Positions 1 to 11,496 are shown, numbered from the stretch's first letter. The stretch: DNA of 64,000 nucleotides from Xanthostigma xanthostigma (GCA_963575645.1 OY754465.1:5580001-5644000); one strand, 5' to 3'. The notes: generated by a model from the sequence alone, not told the origin. A program made the numbers and translations.

Positions 1-171
1 AAAAACTTTATAAAATTATAACTATTTTTACTTTTTTTAAACATTGCTCACTGACATACGGAAAATTGGAGTTCGAAGTTTTTTTCTAGTGCTCACCACA
101 AACGCTCGCATCGAAAAATTTGTAACTCCGCCTCCGTGCACATAGTCCATACGCTAGGAAAGTATCTTTGA
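1..171. other. AT-rich flank, nothing recognised
   Basis: I see no exon, RNA gene or repeat shared with the rest of the window here. It presumably lies in an intron of the resection-factor gene whose exons begin at 980. Confidence 0.4.
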
Positions 172-679
172 CACGCGATCTTTGCACCATCTCGTGTTTG
201 ATTTTTTAAAATCTGGTTCACTCAAAACTTACAAACCCATGGAAACCAGCGTTATTCTTAATTATAAAAAAATATTTACTCACAATGTCAGTAAAAAAAC
301 TACATAAATTATATACATCTTTTATTTCAAATTTTATTAAGTCTTATTTTTGTTAACAAAAGAGCAACTATTATATTTTTCATGTATTTAATAATAATTA
401 CAGGCGTAAAATACAATTTAATTATCCTTGACGACGTACTGCTGCAGTCCATTTTTTTTCTCTAATTCATAAAATCCAGGAAAACGGTGGAATTGTAATT
501 CTGGATGTTTAGTTGATGTATCTTTACAACCAACAACACAGCACTTCCGATTTGATAACTTTTTCCCCATTTTATTCAACAATTAATCCTTATTAAAATG
601 CACGTATAACATATGACACTAAGGTTTTCACTGAACCAGATTAAAAAAAAAAACACGAGAGGGCGCCAAAGTCATCGTG
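172..679. mobile_element. Short DNA transposon carrying a THAP start
   Basis: The two ends are imperfect inverted repeats of about 45 bp: the left starts CACGCGATCTTTG, and the right, read backwards, starts CACGATGACTTTG; both continue into CTCGTGTTT and later TCTGGTTCA. A 7-bp direct repeat AAGTATC lies close outside both ends (160-166, 683-689) and may be the target duplication. The interior encodes a THAP-like zinc-finger start on the - strand. P elements and relatives combine terminal inverted repeats with an N-terminal THAP domain, so a non-autonomous P-like element is the best guess. The 508-bp size leaves no room for a catalytic domain. Confidence 0.55.
418..570 (-). pseudogene. THAP zinc-finger N-terminal fragment (50 aa)
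   Basis: A 50-codon frame starts at ATG 570 and stops at 418. It reads as the beginning of a THAP domain: two cysteines in CCVVGC, then the HPEL and FHRFP blocks that mark this C2CH DNA-binding fold. The downstream tryptophan, the AVPTIF-type block and the closing Cys-x2-His are missing, so it is either a first exon or a truncated remnant. It sits wholly inside the inverted-repeat element at 172-679, which suggests it belongs to the transposon and not to the host. A domesticated host THAP exon is less likely. Confidence 0.6.
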
Positions 680-845
680 AATAAGTATCCAAACAAAAGG
701 TTTTGCCAAGAACTTTATTAATTTTCACTTGATGTAGAAAATGAAACAGAAAAAAATTACTGACTTTTTTGTTTAAATTTAATAAATACGTAATTGAATC
801 TAATTGAAAAATAAATAGATACAAAATTTATTAGCGATTTATTAG

Positions 846-961
846 AACGTTTGAACCTTGTTAAGTTAAAAATCGAACTTCCAAAACCTCTCTAACTTCA
901 ACTCACGTTAAGTATTTTTCAACGTCTCCCTTAAACTTTAATTTATCAAGGTTCTACTGTA
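846..961 (-). mobile_element. pogo-like MITE remnant beside an exon
   Basis: Read backwards from 961 it starts CAGTAGAACCTTGAT, the type of end seen in pogo/Tigger elements and close to the end of the clearer MITE at 43564. The other end (about 846-870) holds a diverged inverted GAACCTTGTTAAG. The outer TA is present. It stops 18 bp before the splice acceptor of the exon at 980. Confidence 0.45.
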
Positions 962-979
962 TTTGTTTTTCATTTTCAG

Positions 980-1088
980 CATTGACCAAAAAAAATCTGA
1001 ACCCAATTATGCTTACAAAAACGATGTTGTACGGAAAAAATCAGAACGAGCGAAATTAGATGGCTGGGATTGTGTTTACTGCAAAAAG
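980..1088 (+). CDS. RBBP8: CtIP-like exon with VVRKKSER and CxxC
   Basis: The acceptor is a pyrimidine tract ending TTTTCAG at 979 and the donor is AAG|GTAATG at 1089. One leading base completes a codon from the exon upstream and 36 codons follow. The stretch carries the conserved basic run and the first Cys-x2-Cys of the Sae2/CtIP C-terminal domain. Confidence 0.88.
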
Positions 1089-2366
1089 GTAATGAAGATA
1101 CCTTTTTTTTTATTTGTTTATTAAAAAAAATACTAGGTCGTTTATTGAGACCACGAAGTCTTTAACCAGGAGACCTAGCTTCCTATGGATCGTTTTCTGG
1201 CGCACGCAAGATGGCGCTGCCATCACTACTTGGGAAAACTTTGGTTCTTTCCATCTGTTTTCGCCACAGTAACCAAAGTTGTTTAACTTCACAGACATTA
1301 CACACATTGAAGCCATGAACCGATGTTGATATATTTATCGATATTAAAATCATTTTGCATCTCTGGTCACCACATTCTATTTGTGCCAAATTTAAAATTA
1401 TTGCGTCAAATAGTTTCAGAGAAAATCGCCCGTGACAGACAGGCGGATGTACACCGAAGTGATTCCATAAGTATTCCGTTTTGCACGGAACGTTAAAAAA
1501 AAATGTTTGCGAATCAATCAACTTTTTAATATTTTCATTACAGTATTACGACGCGGTAACTATGGATCCTGCACTCAGGAAAACAAGAATGAATCAGTGC
1601 TCTCGTCACAGACAGAAATTTTGTCCAGCTTATAATACTCCGAAAGGTTTGTGCTTCGTAATACATGCATTTGCTTTCACCGGTGAATATTTATTCGTCA
1701 TTGTGTAGACCAGGGGCGGGCAAATCTTTTGATCGATGGGCCACATAGCTGATGAAAATTTGACCGCGGGCCAAAAATTTGCAGAAAAAAAGGTCCTCAC
1801 ATTCTATTTCCGCATTAGGACAGCAAAAAAAAAAGGTCCCCGCATTCTATTTCCGCTACTATTTTTCTAAAATGCTTCGCGGTCGCGGGCCGGATAAAAT
1901 TGCGCTGCGGGCCAGATTCGACCCGCGGGCCGACATTTGCCCAGGCCTGCTGTAGACAGTAGAATGTTAGCGAAATAAACATATCATCGACACTACTGTG
2001 TAAATAAAGACGTCCCAGCTTTCATTGACTACATATTTTTATAAAAAAATTGGTTGTCTGTAAAGTCGGTTTACGGACGATAGTTTTACGTGATAACGTC
2101 ATAAAGAAACATTGATGAACTCTCTGACGTCACGCGAGAAGGTAGAGAAATGCGTACAAGCCGACGCTTGGGCCGATCGTGCCCCTCTATCGCTTATAAC
2201 GCGCTCTCGCTTGCACGCTCAGGCTCGGGCGGAACGTGACACTTTTTCGTGCGTGCAGCCGGTGTTTCATTAATTTATAAGACGTTATCACGTCAAAATA
2301 TCAGTTTAATATTATTTTTTTTTAGGTTTTTGGGAGCCAATGATGACACCTTCATTGGATGACTAA
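980..2366 (+). CDS. RBBP8: CtIP/RBBP8/Sae2-like resection factor, last 3 exons
   Basis: Three exons (980-1088, 1544-1646, 2326-2366) splice in phase to give the C-terminal 80-odd residues of a CtIP/Sae2 family protein, which works with the MRE11-RAD50-NBS1 nuclease to start resection of DNA double-strand breaks in the nucleus. The peptide holds the family hallmarks: VVRKKSERAKLDGW, a CVYC pair, CSRHRQKF, then NTPKGFWEP. In human CtIP the NTP block contains the CDK site Thr847, and its threonine is conserved here. The protein ends GFWEPMMTPSLDD. The N-terminal coiled-coil part lies upstream of the window. Introns are GT-AG and hold a THAP-bearing element, a hAT MITE and an unclassified repeat. 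Confidence 0.88.
1544..1646 (+). CDS. RBBP8: CtIP-like exon with CSRHR and NTP
   Basis: The acceptor is TTACAG and the donor is G|GTTTGT. The exon runs 34 codons plus one base in the phase left by the previous exon, starting YYDAVTMDP and including CSRHRQKF, the zinc/DNA-contact motif that loss-of-function work on Sae2/CtIP points to. It ends NTPK, holding the conserved CDK-type Thr-Pro. Confidence 0.88.
1711..1949. mobile_element. hAT non-autonomous element in an intron
   Basis: The ends are CAGGGGCGGGCAAAT and, inverted, CAGGCCTGGGCAAAT. Flanks GTGTAGAC (1703-1710) and CTGTAGAC (1950-1957) agree at 7 of 8 positions, as expected of a hAT 8-bp duplication. The interior repeats a CGGGCC motif, as in many GC-rich hAT MITEs. 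It lies between the second and third CtIP-like exons. Confidence 0.8.
2048..2315 (+). repeat. ACGTGATAACG family, copy A
   Basis: This copy starts AATTGGTTGTCTGTAAAG and ends GTTATCACGTCAAAA, just 10 bp upstream of the acceptor of the last CtIP-like exon. The same sequence recurs at 17708, 24790, 25006, 27990 and 34165. Near each end is an inverted ACGTGATAACGT block, but the outer 40 bp on the AATTGG side is not inverted at the other end. I cannot assign the family to a superfamily. Confidence 0.75.
2326..2366 (+). CDS. RBBP8: CtIP-like terminal coding exon
   Basis: The acceptor is a T-run ending TTTAG at 2325. The exon gives GFWEPMMTPSLDD and a TAA stop at 2364-2366. GFWEP matches the NFWEVGFP block that follows the Thr-Pro site in vertebrate CtIP. 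Confidence 0.88.
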
Positions 2367-2407
2367 AATACAGTGAATGTAAATATTATGCTTAAAGAAA
2401 ACAATAT

Positions 2408-2413
2408 AATAAA
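2408..2413 (+). promoter_or_regulatory. Poly(A) signal AATAAA
   Basis: This AATAAA lies 42 bp after the CtIP-like stop codon, a plausible distance for a short 3' UTR, and an A/T-rich downstream region follows. Confidence 0.55.
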
Positions 2414-2429
2414 GAAAATATTTTTTAAG

Positions 2430-2865
2430 AATTTATAATATGTATATTGGTTACTAAAAATAAACTCAATGTGATACAGTTCTTTTTTTTTTTTAGTGTT
2501 TTTTCTTATATACTATTGGCGTTTTGATTCTCTGACGTCATCGCTAGTCAGATGGCGTCAGCAAATCAAAATTTTGCACGCAAATAGAATAGGGCACGTT
2601 TACCAAAAAAACTTTGCCTGTCTACTGAAAAACGAGTTTTTTGGATCCTTTTTGACGCTCCCGTTAAATACATTGCCCATTAAAAGGTATATTCTCGATA
2701 TTTTATGCATGTATTCGATTTGTGAAACAGAATCAAAATCGTTTTCGAGAAAGTAACTAAGTAAACTATTATTTTGGGGAGTAGGGAGAAGATAAAAAAA
2801 AAACCTAAGGTATCTCTTAAAAACTTCAAGTATTTAAAAATGTACGACATTTTCCAAAAACTCGC
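2430..2865. other. Intergenic, unassigned
   Basis: The stretch after the CtIP-like gene up to the large palindrome holds an AT-rich non-coding sequence. I find no partner for it elsewhere in the window. Confidence 0.4.
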
Positions 2866-5800
2866 TTTTGAGATCTTCTAGGCACATACTAACAGAAAAT
2901 GACACCGAATAAAAAAATAATCTCAACTTCTGGTTCGGTGGGCATTTGAAGTGTCTTTAAACACTGAAGCTACATTCAAACGTCTCTATCTCTGAAACGG
3001 TATTGGATACAGACCTCCGAGTGCGCTCATCGAATTCGGCGTGTCTTTTTCTATCAGTTCACCGAATTTAAAAACGTATCCAATGCGTAGTATAGCCTTT
3101 GTTTTTTGCTGATTTTTTTGGACAATTTTGACAATCTCTAATCGATTCAAATTCGGTAGACTTATAGAAAACTAGCTGCTGCTACCTCGCGGCTCCGCCC
3201 GCGATTGAGACGAAACACCACAGCAACAACAATAGTGGCTGTGCTGTGTCCGTCAGTAGTCAGTGTTAAAGTAGTTTAGCCCCCTAAGGGGATGAATTTT
3301 CAAAAATCCTTTCTGAGTACTCACTTACGCCATATATAGAGAACTTCTGTGCAAAATTTCATGTTTCTAGATTCATCGGTTTAGGTACGTCAGTCCAGTG
3401 CTAAAGTTTTGACTAATTAGATTAACCCCCTTAAGGAATGAATTTTCAAATATGTTTTCTTAGAGCTCATGTACGTTATATGAGGAACCCCCCTACGCAA
3501 AATTTCATGCATTTAGACCCACCGGCTTAGGCTGAACGTTGTCTTAGCAAGGGAATTTTAAGAAAGTGTAAAAAAGTAAATTTTATTGCTAAACACGGAA
3601 ATATCAAAAATTTGCTATCCAGCTCCCAGAAGCAGTTAGAGGTATTTATAGTGAATAGAGAATTATAGAAGAAGACAAAACATAGTTGCATAATAGTTTT
3701 TATACTCACACCAAAAATTGCCGTCTTTAATGACAATGCAGTGTCTCCAAAACTTTTTTATTTTCAGTTTCTGAACCTCGTGGATTTTTTAAGAAGGCAA
3801 CAAGAAAGCAATAATTGCAGGATTTTGTCTAAGACCGTTTCAAAGACAGGTCTATGTTTAGTTTTTGTATTCATCAAATCGTTACACGGAACAATAAATT
3901 TTGATATTTTTACTACCTATCTCTTTTGCATTTTCTGATAATAACATCAAAATATATCACTTCCGTGTTAAATCTATATAATTTACAAAGATATTATGCA
4001 TGCATAATAAGCTTGATAAGGAAACAAAAGAGGAATTAATGTTTCAGCTTTTCAAGTCTAAATATTTCAATACTGTACAATTACAGACATGACCTTTTGA
4101 GGACTGCAGTATACGCTGTATTCGACATTACGCAATCTATAAAAATTCGTCAGTCAATAATATAAACAAAAATGTATCAGGCGCCGCAGCCTTTCAGAAA
4201 AAAAAAATAATTTTATATACATAAACTAGCTCTTACCCGCGACTTCGTCTGCGTGGAATTTATGATTGTAAGCTTGTTAATATTTGAATAAAAAGCGAGT
4301 TATTGGAAAATGTCGAAAATCGACTTAAAACGAGAAAATGTTCTTAGTCTTAGGTTTCTTTTTGGACAATTTTGGAAAATCTCTCGGAACCGATTCAAAT
4401 TTGCTATAGTCATATTATAGAGTACCAGCTGCTGTTATCCTCGCGGCTTCGCCCGCGATTGAGATGAAACACAATAGCAACAACAGTAGTGGCTATGCGC
4501 TGTCTGTCAGTAAGTCAATGTTAAAGTAGATTACTGATTAGCCCTCTAAGGAAAATCCTTTCTGAGTACTCACTTACGCCATATAAGGGACTTCTGTGCA
4601 AAATTGCATGCTTCTAGACCCACCGGTTTAGACTGTGCGTTGTACGGTCAGTCAATGTTAGAGTTTTAACCAAGTAGATGAACCCCCTTAGGGGATGAAT
4701 TTTCAAATATCCTTTCTGAGTGCTCACTTATGCCATATAGGGGACTTCTGTGCAAAATTGTATGCTTCTAGACCCACCGGTCTAGGCTGTGCGTTGTCTG
4801 TCAGCCTTTTTAGAGGGGACTTTTTTATTAGGAAAAAATATGAAAAAAGTGCAATTTATTTCAAAACAACGTAAATATCAGAAATTTGCTATCCAGCTCC
4901 CAGAAGCAGCTAGAGGTATTTATAGTGAATAGAGAATAGAAGAAGACAAAACATAGTTGCATAATAGTTTTTATACTCACACCAAAATAAATAGCGAATA
5001 AAGCAAGACGACAGACTTGTTATCTAATGAATTATATTTTTAAAATTTTAACCCCTTCCACAGTCAGGGCCGAACTCACCGACTTTGACCTTTTTGAAAT
5101 CTGAAAATAGTTGAGAAAAGTAAATTCAAATATTTCGTTTTTTGAGTGTATAAAGAGAATTCTAAATTATCGGAAAAATTAGTTTTTAGTAAAAAGAAAC
5201 ATATGAGCACATTTTTATTTATTTGTTTATTATACACATTTGTCCAACAGAAAAGTAAATCCAACTGCAAAGTAAACTATCTTGTTTACAAATCATTCTG
5301 TTGGACAACTGTGTATAATAAACAAATAAATAAAAATGAGTTCATAATATGTTTCTTTTTACTAAAAACTAATTTTTCCGATAATATAGAATTCTCTTTA
5401 TACACTTAAAAAACGAAATATTTGAATTTACATTTCTCAACTATTCTCAGGTTTCAAAAAGGTCAAAGTGGGTGAGTTCGGCCCTGACTGTGGAAGGGGT
5501 TAAAATTTTAAAAATTAATTCATTAGATAACAAGTCTGTCTTCTTGCTTTATTCGCTATTTATTTTGGTGTGAGTATAAAAACTATTATGCAACTATGTT
5601 TTGTCTTCTTCTATTCTCTATTCACTATAAATACCTCTAACTGCTTCTGGGAGCTGGATAGCAAATTTCTGATATTTACGTTTTATTGAAATAAAAATTG
5701 CACTTTTTTCATGTTTTTCCTAATAAAAAAGTCCCCTCTAAAAACGCTGACAGACAACGCACTGCCTAAACCGGTTGGTCTAGCGTAATGAAATTTGGTA

Positions 5801-5999
5801 CATGAGTTCCTTATATAACGTGGATGTGTATTAAAAAACGATTTTTGAAAAATCATCCCTTACGGGGGTTTATTCACTTGGTTAAAACTCTAGCATACTG
5901 ACCGTACAACGCACAGTCTAAACCGGTGGGTCTAGAAGCATGCAATTTTGCACAGAAGTCCCTTATATGGCGTAAGTGAGTACTCAGAAAGGATTTTTG

Positions 6000-8530
6000 A
6001 AAATTTTTCTCCTTAGAGGGCTAATCAGTAATCTACTTTAACACTGACTTACTGACAGACAGCGCATAGCCACTACTGTTGTTGCTATTGTGTTTCATCT
6101 CAATCGCGGGCGAAGCAGCGAGGATAACAGCAGCTGGTACTCTATAATATGACTATAGCAAATTTGAATCGGTTCCGAGAGATTTTCCAAAATTGTCCAA
6201 AAAGAAACCTAAGACTAAGAACATTTTCTCGTTTTTAGTCGATTTTCGACATTTTCCAATAACTCGCTTTTTATTCAAATATAACAAGTTTACAATCATA
6301 AATTCCACGCAGACGAAGTCGCGGGTAAGAGCTAGTTTATGTATAAAATTATTTTTTTTTTCTGAAAGGCTGCGGCGCCTGATACATTTTTGTTTATATT
6401 ATTGACTGACGAATTTTTATAGATTGCGTAATGTCGAATACAGCGTATACTGCAGTCCTCAAAAGGTCATGTCTGTAATTGTACAGTATTGAAATATTTA
6501 GACTTGAAAAGCTGAAACATTAATTCCTCTTTTGTTTCCTTATCAAGCTTATTATGCATGCATAATATCTTTGTAAATTATATAGATTTAACACGGAAGT
6601 GATATATTTTGATGTTATTATCAGAAAATGCAAAAGAGATAGGTAGTAAAAATATCAAAATTTATTGTTCCGTGTTTCGATTTGATGAATACAAAAACTA
6701 AATATAGACCTGTCTTTAAAACGGTCTTAGACAAAATCCTGCAATTATTGCTTTCTTATTGCCTTCTTAAAAAATCCACGAGGTTCAGAAACTGAAAATA
6801 AAAAAGTTTGGAGACACTGCATTGTCATTAAAGAAGGCAATTTTTGGTATGAGTATAAAAACTATTATGCAACTATGTTTTGTCTTCTTCTATTCTCTAT
6901 TCACTATAAATACCTCTAACTGTTTCTGAGAGCTGGATAGCAAATTTTTGATATTTCCGTTTTTGGCAATAAAATTTACTAATTTTTACAACTTTAAAAT
7001 TTCCTTAATGCGACAGTATACAGCCTAAACCGGTGGGTATAAATGCATGAAATTTTGCGTAGGGGTTCCTTATATAACGTAGGTGAGCCCTAAGAAAACA
7101 TATTTGAAAATTCATCCCTTAAGGGGGTTATTCTAATAACTAATTAGTTAAAACTTTAACCCTGGACTGACGTACTACGCACAGTCTAAAACGATGAATT
7201 TAGAAACATGAAATTTTGCACAGAAGTCCCCTATATATGGCGTAAGTGAGTACTCAGACAGGATTTTTGAAAATTTTTCTCCTTAGAGGGCTAATCAGTA
7301 ATCTACTTTAACACTGACTTACTGACACAGACAGCGCTTAGCCATTAGGTACTGTTGTTGCTATTGTGTTTCATCTCAATCTCGGGCAAAGCCACGGGGG
7401 TAACAGCAGCTGGTACTCTATATGACTATACCAAATTTGAATCGGTTCCGAGAGATTTTCCAAAATTGTCCTAAAAGAAACCTAAGACTAAGAAAATTTT
7501 CTCGTTTTAAGTCGATTTTCGACATTTTCCAATAACTCGCTTTTTATTCAAATATACCAAGTTTACAATCATAAATTCCACGCAGACGAAGTCGCGGGTA
7601 AGAGCTAGTTTATGTATAAAATTATTTTTTTTTCTGAAAGGCTGCGGCGCCTGATACTTTTTTGTTTATATTATTGACTGACGAATTTTTATAGATTGCG
7701 TAATGTCGAATACAGCGTATACTGCAGTCCTCAAAAGGTCATGTCTGTAATTTTACAGTATTGAAATATTTAGACTTGAAAAGCTGAAACATTAATTCCT
7801 CTTTTGTTTCCTTATCAAGCTTATTATGCATGCATAATATCTTTGTAAATTATATAGATTTAACACGGAAGTGATATATTTTGATGTTATTATCAGAAAA
7901 TGCAAAAGAGATAGGTAGTAAAAATATCAAAATTTATTGTTCCGTGTAACGATTTGATGAATACAAAAACTAAATATAGACCTGTCTTTAAAACGGTCTT
8001 ACAAAATCCTGCAATCATTACTTTCTTATTGCCTTCTTAAAAAATCCACGAGGTTCAGAAACTGAAAATAAAAAAGTTTTGGAGACACTGCATTGTCATT
8101 AAAGACGGCAATTTTTGGTGTGAGTGTAAAAACTATTATGCAACTATGTTTTGTCTTCTTCTATTCTCTATTCACTATAAATACCTCTAACTGCTTCTGG
8201 GAGCTGGATAGCAAATTTATGATTTTTCCGTTTTTGGCAATAAAATTTACTTACTTTCCTTAAAATTTCCTTAATGCTAAGACAGTACAGCCTAAACCGA
8301 TGGGTATAAATGCATGAAATTTTGCGTAGGGGTTCCTTATATAACGTAGGTGAGCTCTAAGAAAACATATTTGAAAATTCATCCCTTAAGGTGGTTAATC
8401 TAATAACTAATTAGTTAACACTTTAACACTGGACTGACCTACTACGCACAGCCTAAACCGCTGAATCTAGAAACATGAAATTTTGCACAGAAGTTCCCTA
8501 TATATGGCGTAAGTGAGTACTCAGAAAGGA
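6000..8530. repeat. Direct duplication of 1.27 kb in the palindrome
   Basis: Landmarks recur with a constant offset of about 1,270 bp: CGCAGACGAAGTCGCG near 6308 and 7581, GCTGCGGCGCCTGATAC near 6369 and 7641, and GGAGACACTGCATTG near 6811 and 8081. The left arm has each only once, so the extra copy arose in the right arm after or during palindrome formation. Boundaries are approximate. Confidence 0.8.
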
Positions 8531-8805
8531 TTTTTGAAAATTCATCCCCTTAGGGGGCTAATCTACTTACAACGACCTACCGTTTCGAAGATAGAAGTGC
8601 TTCTTTGGAAAGTCTGGAATACGTAACGGATACATTTCATATTCGGTGTACTGACTACTGATAGAAAACGACACGCTGAATTCGATGAGCGCACCTGGAG
8701 GTCTGTATCCAATACCGTTTCAGAGATAGAGACGTTTGAATGTAGCTTCAGTGTTTAAAGACACTTCAAATGCCCACCGAACCAGAAGTTGAGATTATTT
8801 TTTAA

Positions 8806-9408
8806 AGTGAAACTTTTATTCTATCGCCCCGAATTTTTCTGGCCGTCTGTTGCATGTCGCATTACAGGCGGCCGCGGAGTAGGGGTAAAGTGAAAGGCGT
8901 TCGGAGTAGGCGCTCGGTAGAGCAGCCAAGGCCAATATGACGGCACCCATGGTTAGCATCAGCTGATCGTGTAGTATGTATAACACATAGTCAGTCTGTC
9001 AAGCGGGCAAGTGCTGTACAGTGTTTACATGTTTTTATTCGTGTATTCATGTGAATATTGTTGTTTATAATTAATCGTGATGGATAAGTGCCTACAATCC
9101 AATAAAAGTTTCACTTGCGTCGTGGTTTCTTAAAACCACACAACTGTTTTTTGAAGTGAAAACTTCCTTAGCGGCGTTGGACACTTTTTTTGTAATGGGT
9201 AAAAAATCTTAAACTCGCCGTCAGGTCACGTGTCCTGATCGGTCACGTGTCCTGATCGAAAATGCGTAAGACGGAAACTTTTATTTATACAACGTTAGAC
9301 ATGTAGCGTTGAAATATCGTACATAAAAAAATGCTATCTATGATACAAACCATTTTGATATTAATATTCCAGTTTTCACTTCCGCTGGCCCTCCCAGAGT
9401 GCAAACCT
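8806..9408. mobile_element. Insertion in the right palindrome arm
   Basis: The left arm runs without a break through a T-run (ACCGAATAAAAAAATAA), while the right arm is split there by about 600 bp. The insert starts AAAGTGAAACTTTTATT; an inverted AATAAAAGTTTCACTT lies at 9102-9117. Its last 260 bp match 41495-41765 in inverse orientation (GTTTGTATCATAGAT, ATTTCAACGCTA). The other end reads, inverted, GTTTGCACTCTGGGAG. Confidence 0.65.
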
Positions 9409-9468
9409 TTTTTTTTTATTCGGAGTGTCATTTTCTGTTAGTATGTACCTTGTAGACCTCAAAATTAT

Positions 9469-9527
9469 TTCTGCGCCCCTCCAGGGTATGCGCCCTGTGC
9501 CTGGGCACCACCTTTGTTACGGCACTG
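9469..9527 (-). mobile_element. hAT end fragment
   Basis: Read backwards from 9527 it starts CAGTGCCGTAACAAAGG and continues through CCAGGCACAGGGCGC to GGAGGGGCGCAGAAAT. The same order of motifs is seen at 37714-37790. The giant palindrome begins right after it, so the palindrome may have landed in an older hAT copy. Confidence 0.5.
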
Positions 9528-10319
9528 CTAGGACAGTGGATCAAGAAACCTAAATAAAAATTAATAAAATAGAAGCATTCCAAATCACAGTGATATTTAT
9601 TATATTAAGCTCATTTTACATTGATAATTAACAAAGTCATATTGTGGTACATCAATGTTAAATTGACACTATCGAATTTATTTTATATGTATTTGGTACA
9701 GAGTAGACAAGCTATGAAGATATTTGGACCCCATTTCAACTCTAAATCCGATTTAATATTCATCTATGATTGTCTTTTAAATACCTAACTAACTCCATTT
9801 CAACAAATTGCTTGTAACACTGATGGTCCCAGAAGATTTTTTGAATAGTACAATTTTCCATTTCAGCATTATAAATTAAAATATCAATGTAAAACATTTC
9901 CATTTTCCTAAGTGAAAATATATATTATACGTAATAGAAAAGACAAATTAAATACTTGAAAAATAGACAGCTTAAAATGTATATCTACAATGTTTTTATA
10001 AATAGCAATCATAGTAGGTAGGTACTTATGTATAGTTCAATGTTATTAAAATACATGCAAAAATTAACTATAATAATCAGTGTTTTTATATTTTATTTGT
10101 ATTGTGTATGTAACATATTTTCGTGTCGATCTAGTAATTGACTCTACTTTAATAATTATTTATTTTATTAAAGAATTTGGACAGATAGTAAAACATCACT
10201 GAAATCTTCTTGAATTATTTATATCTTTTTGTGAACATTTTTTACACTATTCGTTTTTTAAAATGTTTTTCCGACATAAAAACATAAAAAAAGCAACGAA
10301 CATAATATTGTCTCTGAAT
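9528..10319. other. AT-rich intergenic, nothing recognised
   Basis: No open frame, RNA gene or repeat pair is visible in these 790 bp. Confidence 0.5.
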
Positions 10320-10764
10320 CATAGATATATTACCATAGAGTACCTACGCGAGAAAGTGTCTGCAATTAAGAGAGAGAGACAACATTTCCTCATCTCTATG
10401 GTAACTAATGATGCAAAACAATGCTGATTTGAGTAAACACATTTCTGGTTGTCTGCAGCGTTCTTTCCCTTAACTGAGGACACTTTCATTTATTCGGAAC
10501 CCAAAGGAATGGTGAGACCTCTGGGGAGAAATGTGCCGAACTGTCCTAAGGGTAAACTATGGAGGCATAAGGTAAACATTTATTTAGAAAAGCATGATAG
10601 AGGCTAACCTAGCCTCTACCATGCTTTTCTAAATCAATGTTTACCTGTCAAAAGCCCCCCTTAGGACAGTTCGGCGCATTTCTCATCAGAGGTCTCACCA
10701 TTCCTTTGGGTTCCGAATAGCAAGCATATGCACTAGCGTACTCTAGTTACTTATATCTCTTTGC
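10320..10764. mobile_element. AGAGTACGC MITE, copy 1, interrupted
   Basis: The ends hold CATAGATATAT and AGAGTACCTACGCGAG on the left, and the inverted CTAGCGTACTCTAG with an AGATATAAG partner on the right. Copies at 14399 and 56361 are about 220-230 bp; this one is longer because a foldback (10494-10720) sits inside it. The shared core reads AAACAATGCTGATTTGAG. Confidence 0.7.
10494..10720. mobile_element. Foldback nested in the AGAGTACGC MITE
   Basis: TTCGGAACCCAAAGGAATGG at the left is complemented by the right end, and the arms continue over roughly 100 bp (CCGAACTGTCCTAAGG and its complement) to an apex near GAGGCTAACCTAGCCTC. The intact MITE copies lack it, which gives the empty site. 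Confidence 0.75.
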
Positions 10765-10796
10765 TCCGAATACTTCATTTTAGGTGTCTTTGGTAT

Positions 10797-10862
10797 GTTA
10801 GTGTAGTGTAGATAACTTAGTGAAATTTTCACAGAAAAGTTAAGATCTACACTACACTAAAA
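10797..10862. repeat. Hairpin, TTAGTGTAGTGTAGAT arms
   Basis: A stem of about 16-20 bp with a loop near 30 bases. No function is evident. Confidence 0.55.
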
Positions 10863-11496
10863 CTCTGATCAAGAGTCGGTTTCGACTCTCGCACTTCAAC
10901 CTTCAGTTTTGAAACCAGTTTTGTAAGTTACGGCCATCCATGGGATAGATTTTGAATAGATATATTGTGTCCTACGATAAAACCTGGTTTTAGGTTTATA
11001 TGCCACTGCTTTCATTCAGCGATGTGATAAACGCATTTAATAAAATATTTCTCTTTTAAAAAGGCTAAGCTCTGTGCCTGATTAATATCGATATTTCTGG
11101 CACAGAATCGGCGGTATGATATGATTTCAAAAGCAGTATTATTTTTTGATGATAACTTTCTATCGACGGATATGATATTCGTTTTGAAGTGTTTCAATTT
11201 GGACGTCTTGCCGGCCGCACCGAGCTGACTTGTTTGGTAAAGCCGGCGGTACACACGGACTTCTTCAAGCAGTCGAGATTGATTGCTCGCCCGGCAGTCT
11301 CGATCGTACTGAGGGTACTGAGTAGTCAACAGCATGGCGAAATTTCGTCATGCAGTCGAGCTGTTGAACACAGACAGCTCTTGGGCATGGTTATTTAGGA
11401 AACGCACCAACAGAACACGGCGGTTCGTGTATTAGTACAAATCCCAATTTGGCTCGATCTTCACCCATCGAGTTTTCTAATTAAATTTGAAAAATA

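Larger units (their letters stand above)
2866..9460. repeat. 6.6-kb palindrome (giant foldback)
   Basis: The left arm (2866-5250) is matched, inverted, by the right side (5298-9460) around a 47-bp spacer. The apex arms carry TGTCCAACAG at 5241-5250 and its complement at 5298-5307; the outer ends carry ACATACTAACAG near 2885 and its complement near 9435. The right side is longer for two reasons: a direct duplication of about 1.27 kb and a 0.6-kb insertion. Within the arms are shorter units of about 150 bp beginning near CTTAGACCC-type and GTGAGTACTCA blocks. No protein is encoded. The arms contain tails of the CGCGGCTTCGCCCGCG type known from dispersed insect retroelement-like repeats. Confidence 0.85.
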
